DNA of 64,000 bases from Dastarcus helophoroides (Eukaryota > Arthropoda > Insecta > Coleoptera > Bothrideridae), in the NCBI GenBank assembly GCA_028583605.1, contig CM053327.1, forward strand, positions 1,860,001 to 1,924,000. Direction: 5' to 3'. This document shows, in pieces, positions 24,263 to 35,739 of this stretch; position 1 is the stretch's first letter; each line of letters starts with the position of its first letter. The translations under genes were made by a program, and so were the position numbers. Under the pieces are notes generated by a model. The model saw nothing but the letters and a program-made list of their open reading frames with translations. It did no database searches and was not told the DNA's origin.

Positions 24263-24965
24263 CCTTTCTGATTTTAAACATTTTATTTTTTCTGGGATTT
24301 AAATTTTTGTGAAAATTTTCATATTTTTTTTAAATTGGTCTAATTTAAAATTATCAAAAATCCGCTTCTTTATATTATTTTATTTTTTTTAAATTCGTTC
24401 ATTTCGTTGCATTTCATATGATTATTTTCTCAAAAGTTTACTTTTTTTTTAAATCTTGAGCATTCTACTTAAAATTCGTCTTTTTCTCGAAATTTAAACT
24501 AGTTTTTTTTAAAATTTGGATTGTTAAATTTCGACTGCATTCACAAAATTCGACTTTTTTTTAATTTAAATCTGAATTTTACTGGAAAATTTCGAATTTT
24601 TTTTCCAATTTTTAAGTTTCTTTTGATATTTTCTTCTTCTATTTTTTTACAAAATTCCGTTAGTTTCCTTAATGCTGGATTTTTTTAAGGTTTGCCACAT
24701 ACTGGAATATAAATTCTCAGAAATTTTGAATGTTTTCTTAAAGTTTGACCATTTTTTAAAATTTTCATTTTCATCTCAAAATCAGATATTTAAAATTTTT
24801 AAAAATAACAAATATTTTTCAAAATTGGTTTTTATTTATGGAAATTTAGATTTTTTTCCCCAAAATTTGGTTATTTTTCTCAATACTCATCTCTCCGTTT
24901 CTTAAAATTTCAATTTTAAGAATCCTTTTTTGTAAACGGCTATTCTTAAGATGTAACTATTTTGA
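24263..24965. repeat. T-rich degenerate short-motif tract
   Basis: The same motif class as elsewhere. A 77-codon frame at 24672-24905 is a translation of the repeat. Confidence 0.6.
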
Positions 24966-24969
24966 CCTT

Positions 24970-26225
24970 ATGTGCAAATATCTTATTCACTTACAGAAGC
25001 AGGCTTCCAAAAGAATATGAAAACCTCAGTAGCATTTATCGACTCTAAGATCACAGCACTAATGGAGAACATTAAAAATCGCCTATTTTATGGTCACTGT
25101 CGTAATAAATCCTATATTGCAAAAAAGGGCCCCCACAGGAATCGGTCTTGGCCCCACTCTTATTTAACTTGTACAATAGTGATATAGTTGCCACTGCGCC
25201 GACGACCTAGCGATAGCAACTTAGAACAAGGCATTCAAAGAATGAGAGCAGACACTTACTAGGGATCTGAAAAAACTATAACTATATTATGGGAAGTGGA
25301 GTCTGTGTCCGGACCCTGGGAGAAACGAAAGTCAGCACATACCACATCAATAACAGAATGACAAAGAAATAACTAAAGACTACGCTCACGTTCAAAAAGC
25401 ACCTTAAACTATTAGGACAAAAGCTCAAAACAAGAAATAACATAATCAGGAAACCGGCCGGGGTAAGCTGGGGATCCGATGCAAACATCCTGCGAACTGC
25501 GACACAATCCCTCGTGTATCCTGTCGCCGAATACTACTCTCCCGTATGGTCCAGGAGTAACCACACCAACAAAGTAGATGTTCCTCTAAATGAGGCAATG
25601 AGGATAGTGACTGGAACCCTCAAATCTATATCAATCCTGTGGCTTTCGATACTCGCTAACATACCACCATCCGACCTACGACTCCAACAAGCGACTGCGG
25701 CTAAAATTAACAGTCCATCATCCACCACAGATTTACCAATCCACGAAACACTGAATAACCTGCCTCATACAAGGCTAAAATTTGGAAAGCCAATCTGGGA
25801 AAAAAACCACAACCTATAATTTAAAAGAAGAATGGAGAGCTCAAGGGATATCCTACCCCGGTCAAGCGACAGAGGGATAACTACATCCGACGACCACCCC
25901 CAAGGAATGAACCTCTCAAGAAAGATCTGTAGCTCCCTCAACCGGATAATAACTGACCATGCCGTGACAAAAGCAACACTAAACAAATGAGGAATGACAA
26001 ATAGTGTCCAATGTGACTGCGGGTCCCCGGAACAGTCGCTAAGCCATATCTTACAAGACTGTCCCAAAAGAAAATATAAAGAAGAACATAGAAGGACTTT
26101 GTTGACGCAACTCTAGTAGCAATCAACCGACTAGTCACTGGACATACAACTATGAAAGGAAATACCCCTTCTTATATCTATATTTTTTAATTCTGTAATG
26201 CTGTAGGCTAAATAAACAAAAAAAA
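24970..26225 (+). mobile_element. Jockey/CR1-group LINE, 3' fragment of ORF2
   Basis: This is a 5'-truncated, frameshifted reverse transcriptase from a family related to, but not the same as, the element at 905-3842. It starts with EAGFQKNMKTSVAFID (~24999-25046), shows degraded LPQGSVLAPLL near 25130-25165, and has CADDLAIA near 25192-25215, so the two catalytic aspartates remain. The thumb region follows in one frame at 25450-25819 (VYPVAEYYSPVW, LNEAMRIVTGTL, LANIPPSDLR). A C-terminal cysteine/histidine motif CDCGSPEQSLSHILQDCP lies near 26012-26065. In-frame stops occur between 25220 and 25400. The 3' tail is AAATAAACAAAAAAA near 26210-26225. Confidence 0.87.
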
Positions 26226-26560
26226 TTCATTTTTCCTCTTGAGATTACTCCCTTTTCTGGTAATCTCGACTATTTTGTTAATTTTCATTTTTCTCTTTTA
26301 ATTTTGACTTTATTTGCAAAATTCCACTTTTCTCCCTAAAATTGACTTTCTTTTGGTAAGTTTAGACCTCTTTTCTTGAAGTTTCACTTTTTTTTTCGAA
26401 ATTCTGTTATTTTTCTAAAGTTTAAACTTTCTTTTTGAAAAGTCCTACTTATTAGTATCTAAACTTTTTAAAATGTTGACTGGAATTTTGAAGTGTGGTT
26501 TTTACTTTAAATTTTGTTTTTTTTATCTAAAATTTCAAGGCTTAAAATTCATACTCTCGT
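26226..26560. repeat. T-rich degenerate short-motif tract
   Basis: It begins immediately after the LINE tail, as the tract at 3843 does. It holds blocks of AATTTTGACTTTATTT type and no gene. Confidence 0.55.
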
Positions 26561-26565
26561 TAATA

Positions 26566-26636
26566 GGCAATATAGTTTAGTTGGTTAGGATTGCAGATTT
26601 TACTTATCATAGGTTCAACCGCTCTGTCGATCACAA
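26566..26636 (+). ncRNA. tRNA-like sequence, probably a SINE head or tRNA pseudogene
   Basis: TAGTTTAGTTGGTTAGGAT resembles the D-arm/A-box of a tRNA, and AGGTTCAACCGCTC about 30 bases further on resembles the B-box. A clean 7-bp acceptor stem and a convincing anticodon stem are not visible. A T-run follows at 26638. A functional tRNA is unlikely. Confidence 0.35.
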
Positions 26637-27276
26637 GTTTTTTTTTTTAATTTTAGTAAACGTCTTGCTAATAGCTAAAAAAAATCTGTAATAGGGAAAT
26701 ATAATTATTAATTTAAAGCGGGTAATAATAATTACATTTGGTATTTCTTCTGCGATCATTTATTAAAGGTATACGAAACACCACTGAATGCATGTGTCAC
26801 AATGAATTACGAAAATACATTAGTCAATTGATTTATGTTAATCCTGGTTGAAAATTTTAAATTGTGTATAATTTGTTTAACATTTAATGGAAATTATAAT
26901 TCTATGAGAACCGTCGAAAATGCTTGGGAACTGCATTCTGTAAGCAATATGCTACCTAAACCTGCCATCTATATATTAAAAGGTTTTCTATTCTGCTGAA
27001 AGAGGAGAAAATTTTTATCGATTGTGAGTTAACGTCGGCGTAAAGGGAAGAATCTGTAGGCCGATTCTATCTGTTATCAAAGTGCAGAAATTCGTTGATA
27101 GAGGGCTCGTGAAACAAGAAGCGTTGCTTCAGACCTTAAAATTAGCTTCTAAGTATTTTAAGTAAAGGTAAAAAGTTAGAAACGATTATCAGTTAATCAA
27201 GAAAATACTAATATCAATCAAATATTGTCTGCAAAATTAATTCCTAAAAATTTGTAATTTGACGACTTTATAGATG
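26637..27276. other. AT-rich stretch, no gene seen
   Basis: Nothing recognised. Confidence 0.35.
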
Positions 27277-28235
27277 ATATAAAGCAGAGATTCCCAAACT
27301 AGAGATCACGTTTCTAAAGTGAACTGATACCTCAGACCCCCGTAGCCAAATTATTTTAAAAGTCCTACCTCTACTCTTTTTCATAACTACTAAACTTTAT
27401 TAACGAATAAAACAAAAACAATTTTCCCTAGTTTTTTATCCTATTGTTACAAAATACTTACCAATTTAAAAACTTTGCGGTTAGTTAAGTGAGGAAATCT
27501 GACATTTTCTCATGAAAATTTGACAAAATAAATATACATAAAATTCATTAAAATATCAAATGTAATTAATAATTACTAATACATATTACGTAAAAATCCT
27601 GAATAAGGTAATTATCTTTTGAAAAAAAAGTTCAAGTCGCAAAGTAAAGATAAAAAATTAAAAAATTCAGTGTGATGGATGAACCTGTGATTTTCTATCA
27701 ATCTAGCTAAATATGGTTCAATATTGGTGAGTTGCAGCTTAAATCTCTGCGTTCGTTCATTTCCAAACGGTTTCTTTTTTTTTGTCAAAATGTTTGCAAC
27801 TCTCACATGAAGCCTTTTTCGACTAGGTATAATTGTGTTTCAATGTTATGCTGCAACCAGAACTTCTGATAGCCTTGGTTGAACTTCTACTCCTGGTATG
27901 TGCTGATGGTGATCAACTCTTCTTGCATTATCACATTGGCTTCTTCATGGCTGCGATATTGTACGGATTTGTTATCCATTGAGAAATTTGTTAAATTATA
28001 ACCATGATACTTCCTACTAAAATAAGCATTCTTATAACAAGTTGGTACATGTAACACAACTTATTATCTGAAAGTACCTTGAAAGTTTCAAATAACGACT
28101 TGTGTTAATTAACAGGGGTCAATTTTTAGACCTTGTTGACCGCCAAAATCACTTTTAGTTTATGTCGACCCCTGGGAAACCGATCTGGACCTCAAGGGGT
28201 CGGTATTGAGCACTTTGGGAATCCCTGATTTAAAG
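27277..28235. mobile_element. hAT-type non-autonomous element with 8-bp target duplication
   Basis: The element runs 27285-28227 (943 bp). Its ends are CAGAGATTCCCAAACT on the left and, read inward from the right, CAGGGATTCCCAAAGTG, typical hAT terminal inverted repeats. It is flanked by ATATAAAG (27277-27284) and ATTTAAAG (28228-28235), an 8-bp duplication with one mismatch, the length expected for hAT. The interior has no recognisable transposase; a 64-codon minus frame at 27612-27806 is unassigned. Confidence 0.85.
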
Positions 28236-28322
28236 TAAAATTGGTACAGAACGTGTAAAGATCAGTTTTTTCAATATTTCAAATAAATAGTCAACCCATC
28301 AATTTCCCTTTTTTATTTTCTC

Positions 28323-28517
28323 TTTGATGCACCGGACTGTATCTCCTAAGGAGTAAACATTTTACTAAGGTATATGTTTTCCAAACGTGTTCTTTTTGGT
28401 TGCAGATTCACTGATATCATTTGTGGTACTTTTTTTGAAAATATGTTTGGCAAAAATTTACCTTATTATTGGTAACATGTTAATTCCTTAGGAGATGTAG
28501 CCCATTGGTGCATCAAA
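28323..28517. mobile_element. Small foldback (MITE-like) element
   Basis: TTTGATGCACC at the left end is mirrored by GGTGCATCAAA at the right. The inverted similarity continues for about 70 bp (CTCCTAAGGAG against CCTTAGGAGATG, then ACTAAGGTA-type words). The element is about 195 bp with no coding capacity. I could not identify a target duplication. Confidence 0.65.
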
Positions 28518-28799
28518 TTGGGGTTTTGGGGGCTTAATATCCTCCCTTCTGAACACCAAACAAAATAAATAGTATAAAATGTTTAATATTTAATGTTTTA
28601 ATTGTGAAAGAAAATTAGAAATTCCGACTTCTAAAAAAATCCTAAATATTCAATTCGAGGTGTGGGCCCCTTGCATTCTGCGTATTGGAGTAAATGTTGT
28701 TCTTTTTCCATATTGTACTCCCGGGCCCGCATACTGACCCCTCGGAAAGTTGGGTGCAGAGGCAAATAATTCGATTGATAGAAGCAAAAAATAAAATCA
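28518..28799. other. Short spacer, no gene seen
   Basis: A GC-richer patch (GTGGGCCCC, CCCGGGCCCGC near 28660-28730) lies next to the hammerhead unit and may be its far end. No other feature was recognised. Confidence 0.3.
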
Positions 28800-29017
28800 A
28801 TTTGCTTCATACTCTCATGCAAGTAGAATGCAACCTAGATTACAACTTCATGTAGCCCTCCAGGCGTGTATAGTGAATCATAGGTAGCTGAAGTACCAAC
28901 AGCTGAAACACTGCCACCTAGCGGAGCGGTTGCTCTATAGGAAAAAGTTCGCAGAAGACAAGGATTCTGATGCACAGACCAATAGGTTTGAACATTTATT
29001 AGATTTGAAATTTGGAA

Positions 29018-29037
29018 ACAAAATACCGGTTTGGATC
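29018..29037 (-). ncRNA. Truncated hammerhead (locus 2, copy d)
   Basis: On the minus strand only GATC, CAAA (for GAAA), CCGG, TA and TTTTGT remain. The CTGACGA half is missing at the junction with the opposing unit. It should be inactive. Confidence 0.6.
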
Positions 29038-29186
29038 GAAATCCTTGTTGCATACGACGTTGTTGGCGATGGCCGTAGTTTCTGTATGGACCAAGAGGTG
29101 GTAGTACTAAGAAGTCACACGCTTGACATCCGTAAATTCTTTAGTACTTACTTGTCGGAACATTTGTTAGCATTCGAGTTGGATAT

Positions 29187-29229
29187 ACCAAACTGACGAA
29201 ATCCAACAAGATCGAAACCGGTATTTGAC
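29187..29229 (+). ncRNA. Type I hammerhead ribozyme (locus 2, copy c)
   Basis: ACCAAA, CTGACGA (29193-29199), AATCC, loop AACA, AGATC, GAAA (29214-29217), CCGG, TA, TTTGAC. The core boxes are complete. Stem II has lost two of its five pairs compared with the family consensus, and stem I is weakened at its outer end. Cleavage would follow GTA. Confidence 0.68.
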
Positions 29230-29299
29230 TTCCAAACTTCGAATTTAATAAATGTTCAAACCTATTGGTCTGTCCATTAGAATAATCCTCTCATATTAA

Positions 29300-30800
29300 A
29301 AAAAATACAAACAATCGATCTGTTTTGTAAATCTTGGCTGTTCCAAAATTTTGATTGTTCAGATTTTAAATTTATTAAAAATTTTAATTTCATTCAACGT
29401 TTTTAAAAATTTTGGTTTTTTTTTTTGATTTTTCTAGAAATTTTTTGAAGATTTGACCTCTTAAATAGTTCGACTTTTTCTTTTAATTTCATCTTAGGTT
29501 TTCATTTTGACCGATTTTAAAAACTACAACTTTAGAAAATTTTATCGTTTTAAAATAGTCATTTTTGTTAAAAATTTCAATCAGTTTACTCAAAATTTAA
29601 AAATTTTGATGCCCAAAATTTTGATTTTCTCGAAATTTTTGACTTACTTTTGAAAATTTCCACTTTTTATCATCAAAACTTTGCCTTTTTCACGAAGTTT
29701 TAACTTTTTAAAAAATATGAATTTTTTCAATTTATTTCTTCTTGTTTTCGAGGTTTTGAATTTTTCTAACTTCAACCACCTAAAAAATTCGACTCTTTCT
29801 AAAAATCCCAATTGTTCTTTGGAAGCATCTAACTTTTTAAATTGCGAATCTTTAAAATTTCCAACGAATGATACACGAAACGATGTATAAATCATGACTT
29901 ATTTAAAAAATTTCGAATTTATTCAAAATTTTGACATAAATTTTAGAAGTTTTTTTAAAATTTTGTAGTTGTATCAATACGAGAAATCAGCATTTAAATT
30001 TACATTTTAATAATTTGTATTAGTTATTTTCGCCTTTTTAGAAACTTCGTACTAAAAGCAAAATCTCAACTACTTTTTTCCTAAAAAATATTTGTATCTA
30101 TATTTGTTAATATTTGACTTGAAATTTGGAATTTTGAATTTTCTGAAATGTGCAATTTCTTTTCGTAATTTCGAGTTTAAATTCGAAATGTCAACTGTAG
30201 TCTCAAAATTTGTAATTGTTTCTTAAATTTTGAGTTTACGCTTTCATTTATTACTTTTTTCTTGCATTTTTGAATTAAACAGAAAACGTTTCCTATTTTA
30301 GGAAACTTAAAATTTTGTCGAAAGTTCTATGTCTCTCTCAAGTTTCATCCAAAGCACTGGTTAAATATTTTGCATTTTTTACTGGAAATTTTGATTTATC
30401 TCCAGGATTTTGAAAAGTTCTTTTAAAATTTTGAATGTAAAAGCAGTAAACTTCGACCTTTATTGAATTATGAATTTTTTGTTAGAATTATGTTACGTTT
30501 TCAATATTTTAGTTTTTTCTTCAATCGCCGACTTAAATCCCAAATTTTAAACGTTTCAATTTAAAAGTGCTAGTTTTCTTTAGCGAAATTTGAGTTTAAT
30601 TTTGAAAATTCGCTAACAATTCCAAAATGAAATATTTTATATTTTTCTCCAAAATGATTCGCGTTTTGCTCTAGAAATCTAGTTTTTTCTGTTTTCGACA
30701 TTTTTTAGCTCAACTTTTTTTTTGTTATCTTATCTTATTATATCTTTACGTTTTTTAAAAATTTTGCTTGAAACTTTGACAGTTTTTCATAAAATGGAGT
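29300..30800. repeat. T-rich degenerate short-motif tract
   Basis: Blocks of AAAATTTTGACTTT type run through the tract. Overlapping frames on both strands at 29644-29895 are repeat translations. Confidence 0.6.
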
Positions 30801-30905
30801 TGTCCTTGATTATTTTGAAAAATTTATATACAAATCGTGTCCTTGGCCTTGAAACCAAGAAATATTAAAAGATTCAACAACAGGTGTTCTAAAAACAACA
30901 CAACG
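30801..30905. mobile_element. Single arm of the 10.5-kb palindromic element
   Basis: TGTCCTTGATTATTTTGAAA, CAAATCGTGTCC and CTTGAAACCAAGAAATATT follow the order of one arm of the 10442-10678 element. The opposite arm is absent. Confidence 0.55.
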
Positions 30906-32044
30906 TAACCATAAAATGGTATTTTTAAAACTTAAGCATTTTAGTTGTTTTAAACAGCGGATTTTTACACTTTTTTTTGCATCATTTTTTTTTTAATTTT
31001 AAGCTTTCTATAAAAATTTCGATTTTATTTTAAATCTTCGAGCCATCCCCTGTTTCTCAAATTTTTATTTTAAATGAAAGATGTTTTCTCGAAATTGTAT
31101 AAAGTCGAATTATTTCTTATACATCTCAAGTTCTTTGTTGGTTTAGTCCCCAAGTTCTCCCCTAACTATGCCGATACCTTTAAATCTGCTAATTTATATA
31201 TTTGGGCCGCGTTTACAAATTGCTCCCAAACAAATGGGCACAAAAATTAAGTCTAAGAACAAACTTTGAGAGGGCCTCTTCCCCCTTATAGCTAGGCCAC
31301 TATTTCGATAAAAATTTTTCTTTATAAAATTTGCACATTTTTTTTAATATGCACATTCATTGCACACTTCAGATCACATGATTTTAATTTTTAACGGATT
31401 TTTTTTATAAATTTAAATATTATCAAAATATTTTACAATTTTTTTATAAAAGTATTGTCCACAGTTTCAGTTTTTACTTTTTTTGTAAAATTTCGATTAT
31501 AGTCTTGCTATTAAAAGAAAAAAAAAACAATTGTTTTTAAACTACTACTTTCTTCCTAAAGATATGCTTTTAAACTTAAAAATAAGCTTTTTTCTAGAAT
31601 TTTGAATTTTAGTATTGAAATTTCGATATTTCGGACTATTTAAAATACTAACTATAAATAATTAAAAGCGAAAACTCGAAATTTTGGGGCAAAACCAACT
31701 TTTTCTAATATTTTGTAAGTAATATGATAATCTTTCGAAAAAGACAAATTTTGGCATATAAAATCAAAATTTTGAGAAAAATAAGAAAAAGTTATAAATT
31801 GTAATGCAGAATATTAAAAATAATTAAAAACTTCCAGTTAATGTGGTGTGTTAAGCAAATCTTTTGAATGAAACTCAGCACAAAAATAGGATTCTGAAAA
31901 CAAATCAAGATTTCCTGAAATAATCAAGGCCTTATGTTTAATCAGAAAATTCATGAAAAAGGTCCAAATGAAAGTGTAAACACACCATTTCAGGAAAAAG
32001 TTGAAATTCCGAGACTGAAGTCAACATCTCGAATTTAAATTCAC
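30906..32044. other. AT-rich stretch, no gene seen
   Basis: T-rich motif fragments occur near 30970-31090. From about 31670 the same motif appears in the opposite orientation. No gene or paired repeat is supported. Confidence 0.4.
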
Positions 32045-32165
32045 AATTCCTGGTCAGGTGTATTTTTACCGAAAACCTCGTGGAATTTTTAAATTTTGTT
32101 GCGTTTTTATCGTTAATAAAGTTTAACAGTTATGAATATTAAGAATTCAACGAAGTAAGGGCTGG
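32045..32165 (+). mobile_element. Penelope-type terminal fragment (hammerhead family C)
   Basis: It starts at CCTGGTCAGGTGTA, the cleavage-side part of the hammerhead seen complete at 49750, and continues with GTGGAATTTTTAAATTT and TTATCGTTAATAAAGTTTAA. Copies lie at 49779-49870 and 56770-56880. The 5' side of the ribozyme is missing, so this copy is truncated. Confidence 0.55.
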
Positions 32166-32830
32166 AAATATCATTTATTCACAGTTCCGACAAAAAAAAA
32201 TCAACATTTTTTGGAAAATCAAAACTCCAAGTTTCAAGTCGAAAATTAAGAAAAGAAAAAGTAAATAATAAATTTTGACAAAGAGTTTGAAATTTTTAAG
32301 AACGAAGTTTAAACGAAACGCAAAATGTTTAAACTCTATATTTCGAGGAAAATGTCAACATTTTATAAATAAGGTTGATTTGAAAACAAACCCAAAATTC
32401 AAAGTTAAAGCTAAAATGTTATGAAAAAAAAGTTTCGAAATTTAGGTTTTATGCCGCTTTTTAAGAAAGGGCGAGAATTGAAATAAGCTTGAAATTATGA
32501 GAAAATGTTAAAATTTATAAAAAAAGAGAGATGAAATATCTCCAACAAAATTTGAAGTTTCTAAATATAAGGTTCAAAATTTTACGAGAGATTAAAAAAA
32601 AAGAAAAGTTTCTTGTTAGTGCCTATTTCTTTCTAGTTCCTAACTATGCAACTACATACGCCAAACACTGTAAATTGACGACGTTTTTTCCTAAAATTGA
32701 TGATTTAATAAGTTATTTACGGTGAATAGTTTTTACCTGAAAAGCACTGCTTTTTTTACATCTTTAGCTTGGACATTCCTGGATCTCTACTATAAAATCG
32801 AATTATTATTAAATTTTTATGTTATATTCA
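32166..32830. other. AT-rich stretch, no gene seen
   Basis: A-rich DNA with the short motif in inverse orientation. A 64-codon frame at 32531-32725 has no recognisable domain. Confidence 0.4.
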
Positions 32831-33850
32831 TCATACAGCAGTGGCAATTGGTGACTTTTTGACAGGGGGTGCGCAGATGCAAAAATATTAGTAGTTAAGA
32901 GTTTAAGTGACTCCAGTGCCATAACAAGGTATTACATTCAAGAGAAACAAAAGTGATACAAAAGGTGTGATATTTAATAGTAATTTTACGAATTAAATTT
33001 AATTACCATCTTATAACCTTCAAAATATTTTTGGGTTACCATTTATAAATTATTTTCATTGAATACAAAAAAAAAACATTATCCACATTTCTGAGCCCCT
33101 TTAAGGTACTCTGTACGGTTGCCCGTCCTTAGGGCTCTGGGTGACTTAATTAAAATTGTTTGCTTTCATAGGAATAAAATTATATTACTTTTTCATGAAA
33201 ACTGCATTTGAAAATAAAAAATATTTTATTAGAAAGTTCTAATTAAACTCTACAAAAACACAAAAAAAATATGTTTTTAAGCAAAATCCGCTCTGCGATC
33301 TTTTAAAGATATAAAATGTTCATTACTTTCTCATCAAAATTGTTTAAATCCAAATTTACAAAATAATAATTAGACCCTATAATGTCACAATTAGCATTCG
33401 CAATTAGATCAGGGGGCACCTACGCATTTAGCATCATAAACCGTAAATACACACTCTAAACTCTGACTCGTAATCAGCATTTGGCAATATCGCATAAGCG
33501 CGGAGCGGCGTACCCCGGGCTAGCTTTAACGTGGTGTTCTGTAGTTTATTTCTCCGTATCCCGTGGAGGCCGTTGATGGGCATCGCACGGCAGCCACGCT
33601 AGGTGCATAATTCTGCGCGCACCAACTTATTTAAATTTCCTTGTAATATTTAATATAATGAAATCAAACGTTTGGGTACTTTATTCCAAGTCACTCACAA
33701 ATATTATTAGTTAATTAGTATATCATTATTTTGTGTTTAAAAATATGAAAAATCCAAGTTTTTTACTTTAAACAGAAAAGAACAGATCGCTCATTTTACG
33801 AAGAGCGCGCGCCCTTGCGCTCTATAAGACCAGCCGTCACTGTCATGCAG
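32831..33850. mobile_element. hAT-type non-autonomous element with 8-bp target duplication
   Basis: The element runs 32839-33842 (1004 bp). The left end is CAGTGGCAATTGGTGACTTT and the right end, read inward, is CAGTGACGGCTGGTC. It is flanked by TCATACAG (32831-32838) and TCATGCAG (33843-33850), an 8-bp duplication with one mismatch. The interior has a GC-rich segment at 33490-33620 and no recognisable transposase. Confidence 0.82.
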
Positions 33851-34461
33851 TAAGTCACTTTTTAAACAAGGCCAAGTGTCAAACATAAAAAAAAGTTTAA
33901 AAACAACTTTTAGCCTGTATTTAATTATCTCTTGATCAAAATAAAGAAACTAGCCTCAATTTTCTACTGGATAAATATGCGGAAACTCTGGTCCAGGCAT
34001 TTGTCCACAGTGCTGCTTTAGAGAGAGATGCATTTTAAGGGCAAAGTTTAAGCAAAGCATATCCATAAACTCAAATGAATTATAATAACTCGAGGGAGAA
34101 GTAGAGGAGTTTAGCCGTGGGATTTAATGCAATCGTAAACAAATACTGCATACATGATATGTTACTCAAGGCGAGTCGTTAATCCCATGGCAGGTGCTTT
34201 ACTTCCCTTACTAGGTTAATGTCTATTTAGATGTTACAAAGTGTTGTTATCTTTATATAAACCAATGCAGAACACCATCTGTACATTTTCTTAGGTCTGA
34301 AAATAATTAAACTATATTCACTGTAACCTAGCAGCACACTGGAGAATTAAAAGTCTCCTACAGGACTTTTTAAGGTGGCCAAGCCACATTTATGAAAGTT
34401 TGACGTTAACTGACATTCATAATTTTCATTACATTTCACAAAATTTTCAGTGCTAAAAACC
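33851..34461 (+). promoter_or_regulatory. Region upstream of the PGAM gene
   Basis: About 600 bp separate the hAT element from the PGAM start codon. A pyrimidine-rich stretch ending TTTTCAG at 34444-34450 is a plausible 3' splice site 11 bases before the ATG, so a non-coding first exon may lie further upstream. No TATA box or initiator can be assigned with confidence. Confidence 0.3.
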
Positions 34462-35253
34462 ATGACGCAGGCTACAAGATGTGCATGTAACGTCAGCATA
34501 GTTATGGTAAGACATGGGGAGTCGGAATGGAATGTAAAAAATCTCTTTTGCGGTTGGTTCGACTCAGACTTGAGTCCGAACGGCGTTCAGGAAGCTACGA
34601 AGGCTGGTCAAAGTTTAAAAGATCTTAAATATAAATTCGACGTAGCCTACACTTCTGTGTTACAAAGGGCCAATAAGACACTTGATGCCATTTTGAGGGA
34701 AAGTGGAAATAGTGGTATCCCTATAACAAAAACTTGGCGTTTGAACGAAAGACATTACGGAGCACTAACCGGTTTGGATAAAGTAGAAACAGTGGAAAAG
34801 TACGGAGAGGATCAGGTAGCTATTTGGCGAAGAAGCTTCGATGTTCCTCCTCCTCCAATGGAAGAAGATCATCCTTTCTACAAGGATATCGTCGAAGATC
34901 CTAGGTATTCTAGCGAATTAAAGAAAGATGAGATTCCAAAGTCCGAGTCCCTTAAAATGACTATCGCGAGGACGCTACCATTTTGGAATGATGTCGTGAT
35001 ACCTGCCGTCAAGCAGAAGAAAAGGATCATTATCGCAGCCCATGGTAACAGCTTGAGAGGAATTGTAAAGTATTTAGAAAATATGGATGATGAGACTATA
35101 ACTGGATTGAATTTACCAACTGGCATTCCATTCGTTTATACCTTGGGCGCCGATTTTAAGCCCATTCCTGGAACCTCCATGAAATTTCTGGGTGATCCTG
35201 AAACTGTGAAAGCGGCTATGGAGAAAGTTGCTAACCAAACCAAGAAGAAATAA
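34462..35253 (+). CDS. PGAM: Cofactor-dependent phosphoglycerate mutase, intact
   Basis: This cytosolic glycolytic enzyme interconverts 3-phosphoglycerate and 2-phosphoglycerate through a phosphohistidine intermediate. The frame is 263 codons from the first ATG at 34462, close to the ~250-255 residues usual for insect and vertebrate PGAM. The phosphohistidine loop is VRHGESEW, with catalytic His18 and Arg17. The substrate region [11 protein letters not shown] supplies Glu96 and Tyr99. Lys107 and Arg123/Arg124 follow, and AAHGNSLRG carries His194. The C-terminus is a lysine-rich tail (NQTKKK). The frame also reads four codons upstream (from 34450), but these lack an ATG. The coding region has no intron; together with an acceptor-like TTTTCAG just upstream, this fits either a single coding exon or an old retrocopy. 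Polyadenylation signals lie about 85 bp downstream. A decayed paralogue lies 15 kb away at 49997. Confidence 0.97.
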   Translation: MTQATRCACNVSIVMVRHGESEWNVKNLFCGWFDSDLSPNGVQEATKAGQSLKDLKYKFDVAYTSVLQRANKTLDAILRESGNSGIPITKTWRLNERHYGALTGLDKVETVEKYGEDQVAIWRRSFDVPPPPMEEDHPFYKDIVEDPRYSSELKKDEIPKSESLKMTIARTLPFWNDVVIPAVKQKKRIIIAAHGNSLRGIVKYLENMDDETITGLNLPTGIPFVYTLGADFKPIPGTSMKFLGDPETVKAAMEKVANQTKKK

Positions 35254-35335
35254 TAAGATTGTGGATCCATTGAAGCAGCAATATATTTTTTCCCTAATAC
35301 TTTGTCTTAATTAATCATTTTTATGAAACTGAAAG

Positions 35336-35345
35336 AATAAATAAA
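35336..35345 (+). promoter_or_regulatory. Overlapping AATAAA polyadenylation signals of PGAM
   Basis: Two AATAAA hexamers (35336-35341 and 35340-35345) occur 83-92 bp after the PGAM stop codon, on the same strand, as expected for a short 3' UTR. Confidence 0.7.
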
Positions 35346-35464
35346 ATAGCCTAACATCTTTTAAAAATCAGAATTATTTGTTTTACTGGTTTGTATCTAG
35401 CTTCATATCCAGACCTGCCAAGAGAATTTCTGGGTCTTTAAATTACTTTGCGTGATAGCCCAGG

Positions 35465-35580
35465 ACAATTTGGTAGAGGGACAGCATTATACCTTTTTAT
35501 TTTTAATCACCAAAAAGGGGTCAATTTTTATTTTTCACGAAAATAAGCCCACGTTATGTCTAAAATTCATCTGTAGTTTT
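35465..35580 (+). repeat. Left copy of a direct repeat flanking the 4-kb array
   Basis: The words GAGGGACAGCATTATACCTT, GGTCAATTTTTATTTTTCA and GTTATGTCTAAAATTCATC recur in the same order at 40090-40200 (GAGGGGCAGTATTATACTTT, TTGTCAATTTTCATTTTTCA, GTAATGTCTGAAATTTATG). Confidence 0.65.
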
Positions 35581-35739
35581 TAAATATGTTCACGAATCTT
35601 TGCCTTTCAAGTCAAAATTATACAAAAAAAAGTAAAAAGTCGGAGTTAAAAATAACCGAAAGGCATCAAAATATCCAGAAAATAAACCAATATATGTACA
35701 AAAATTTTGAATTGGAAATATTGAAAACATGAAAATTTA

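Larger units (their letters stand above)
28800..29285. mobile_element. Retrozyme-like hammerhead units, head-to-head pair (locus 2)
   Basis: A minus-strand unit (29040 down to about 28800) and a plus-strand unit (about 29055-29285) are inverted. The shared sequence in both includes AACCTATTGGTCTGTGCAT and the GTAGTTTCTGTATGGACCAA start. The minus unit carries the body words CAGCTACCTATGATTCAC and GGTTGCATTCTACTTGC also present at loci 1, 3 and 4. The inverted copy is cut off inside its ribozyme. Confidence 0.7.

Noticed and set aside
28930..29196. 88-codon + frame overlapping a 72-codon minus frame
   Set aside because: Both lie in the hammerhead repeat units, which are non-coding in all copies.
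34878..35126. 82-codon minus frame inside PGAM
   Set aside because: Antisense shadow of the intact PGAM coding sequence.
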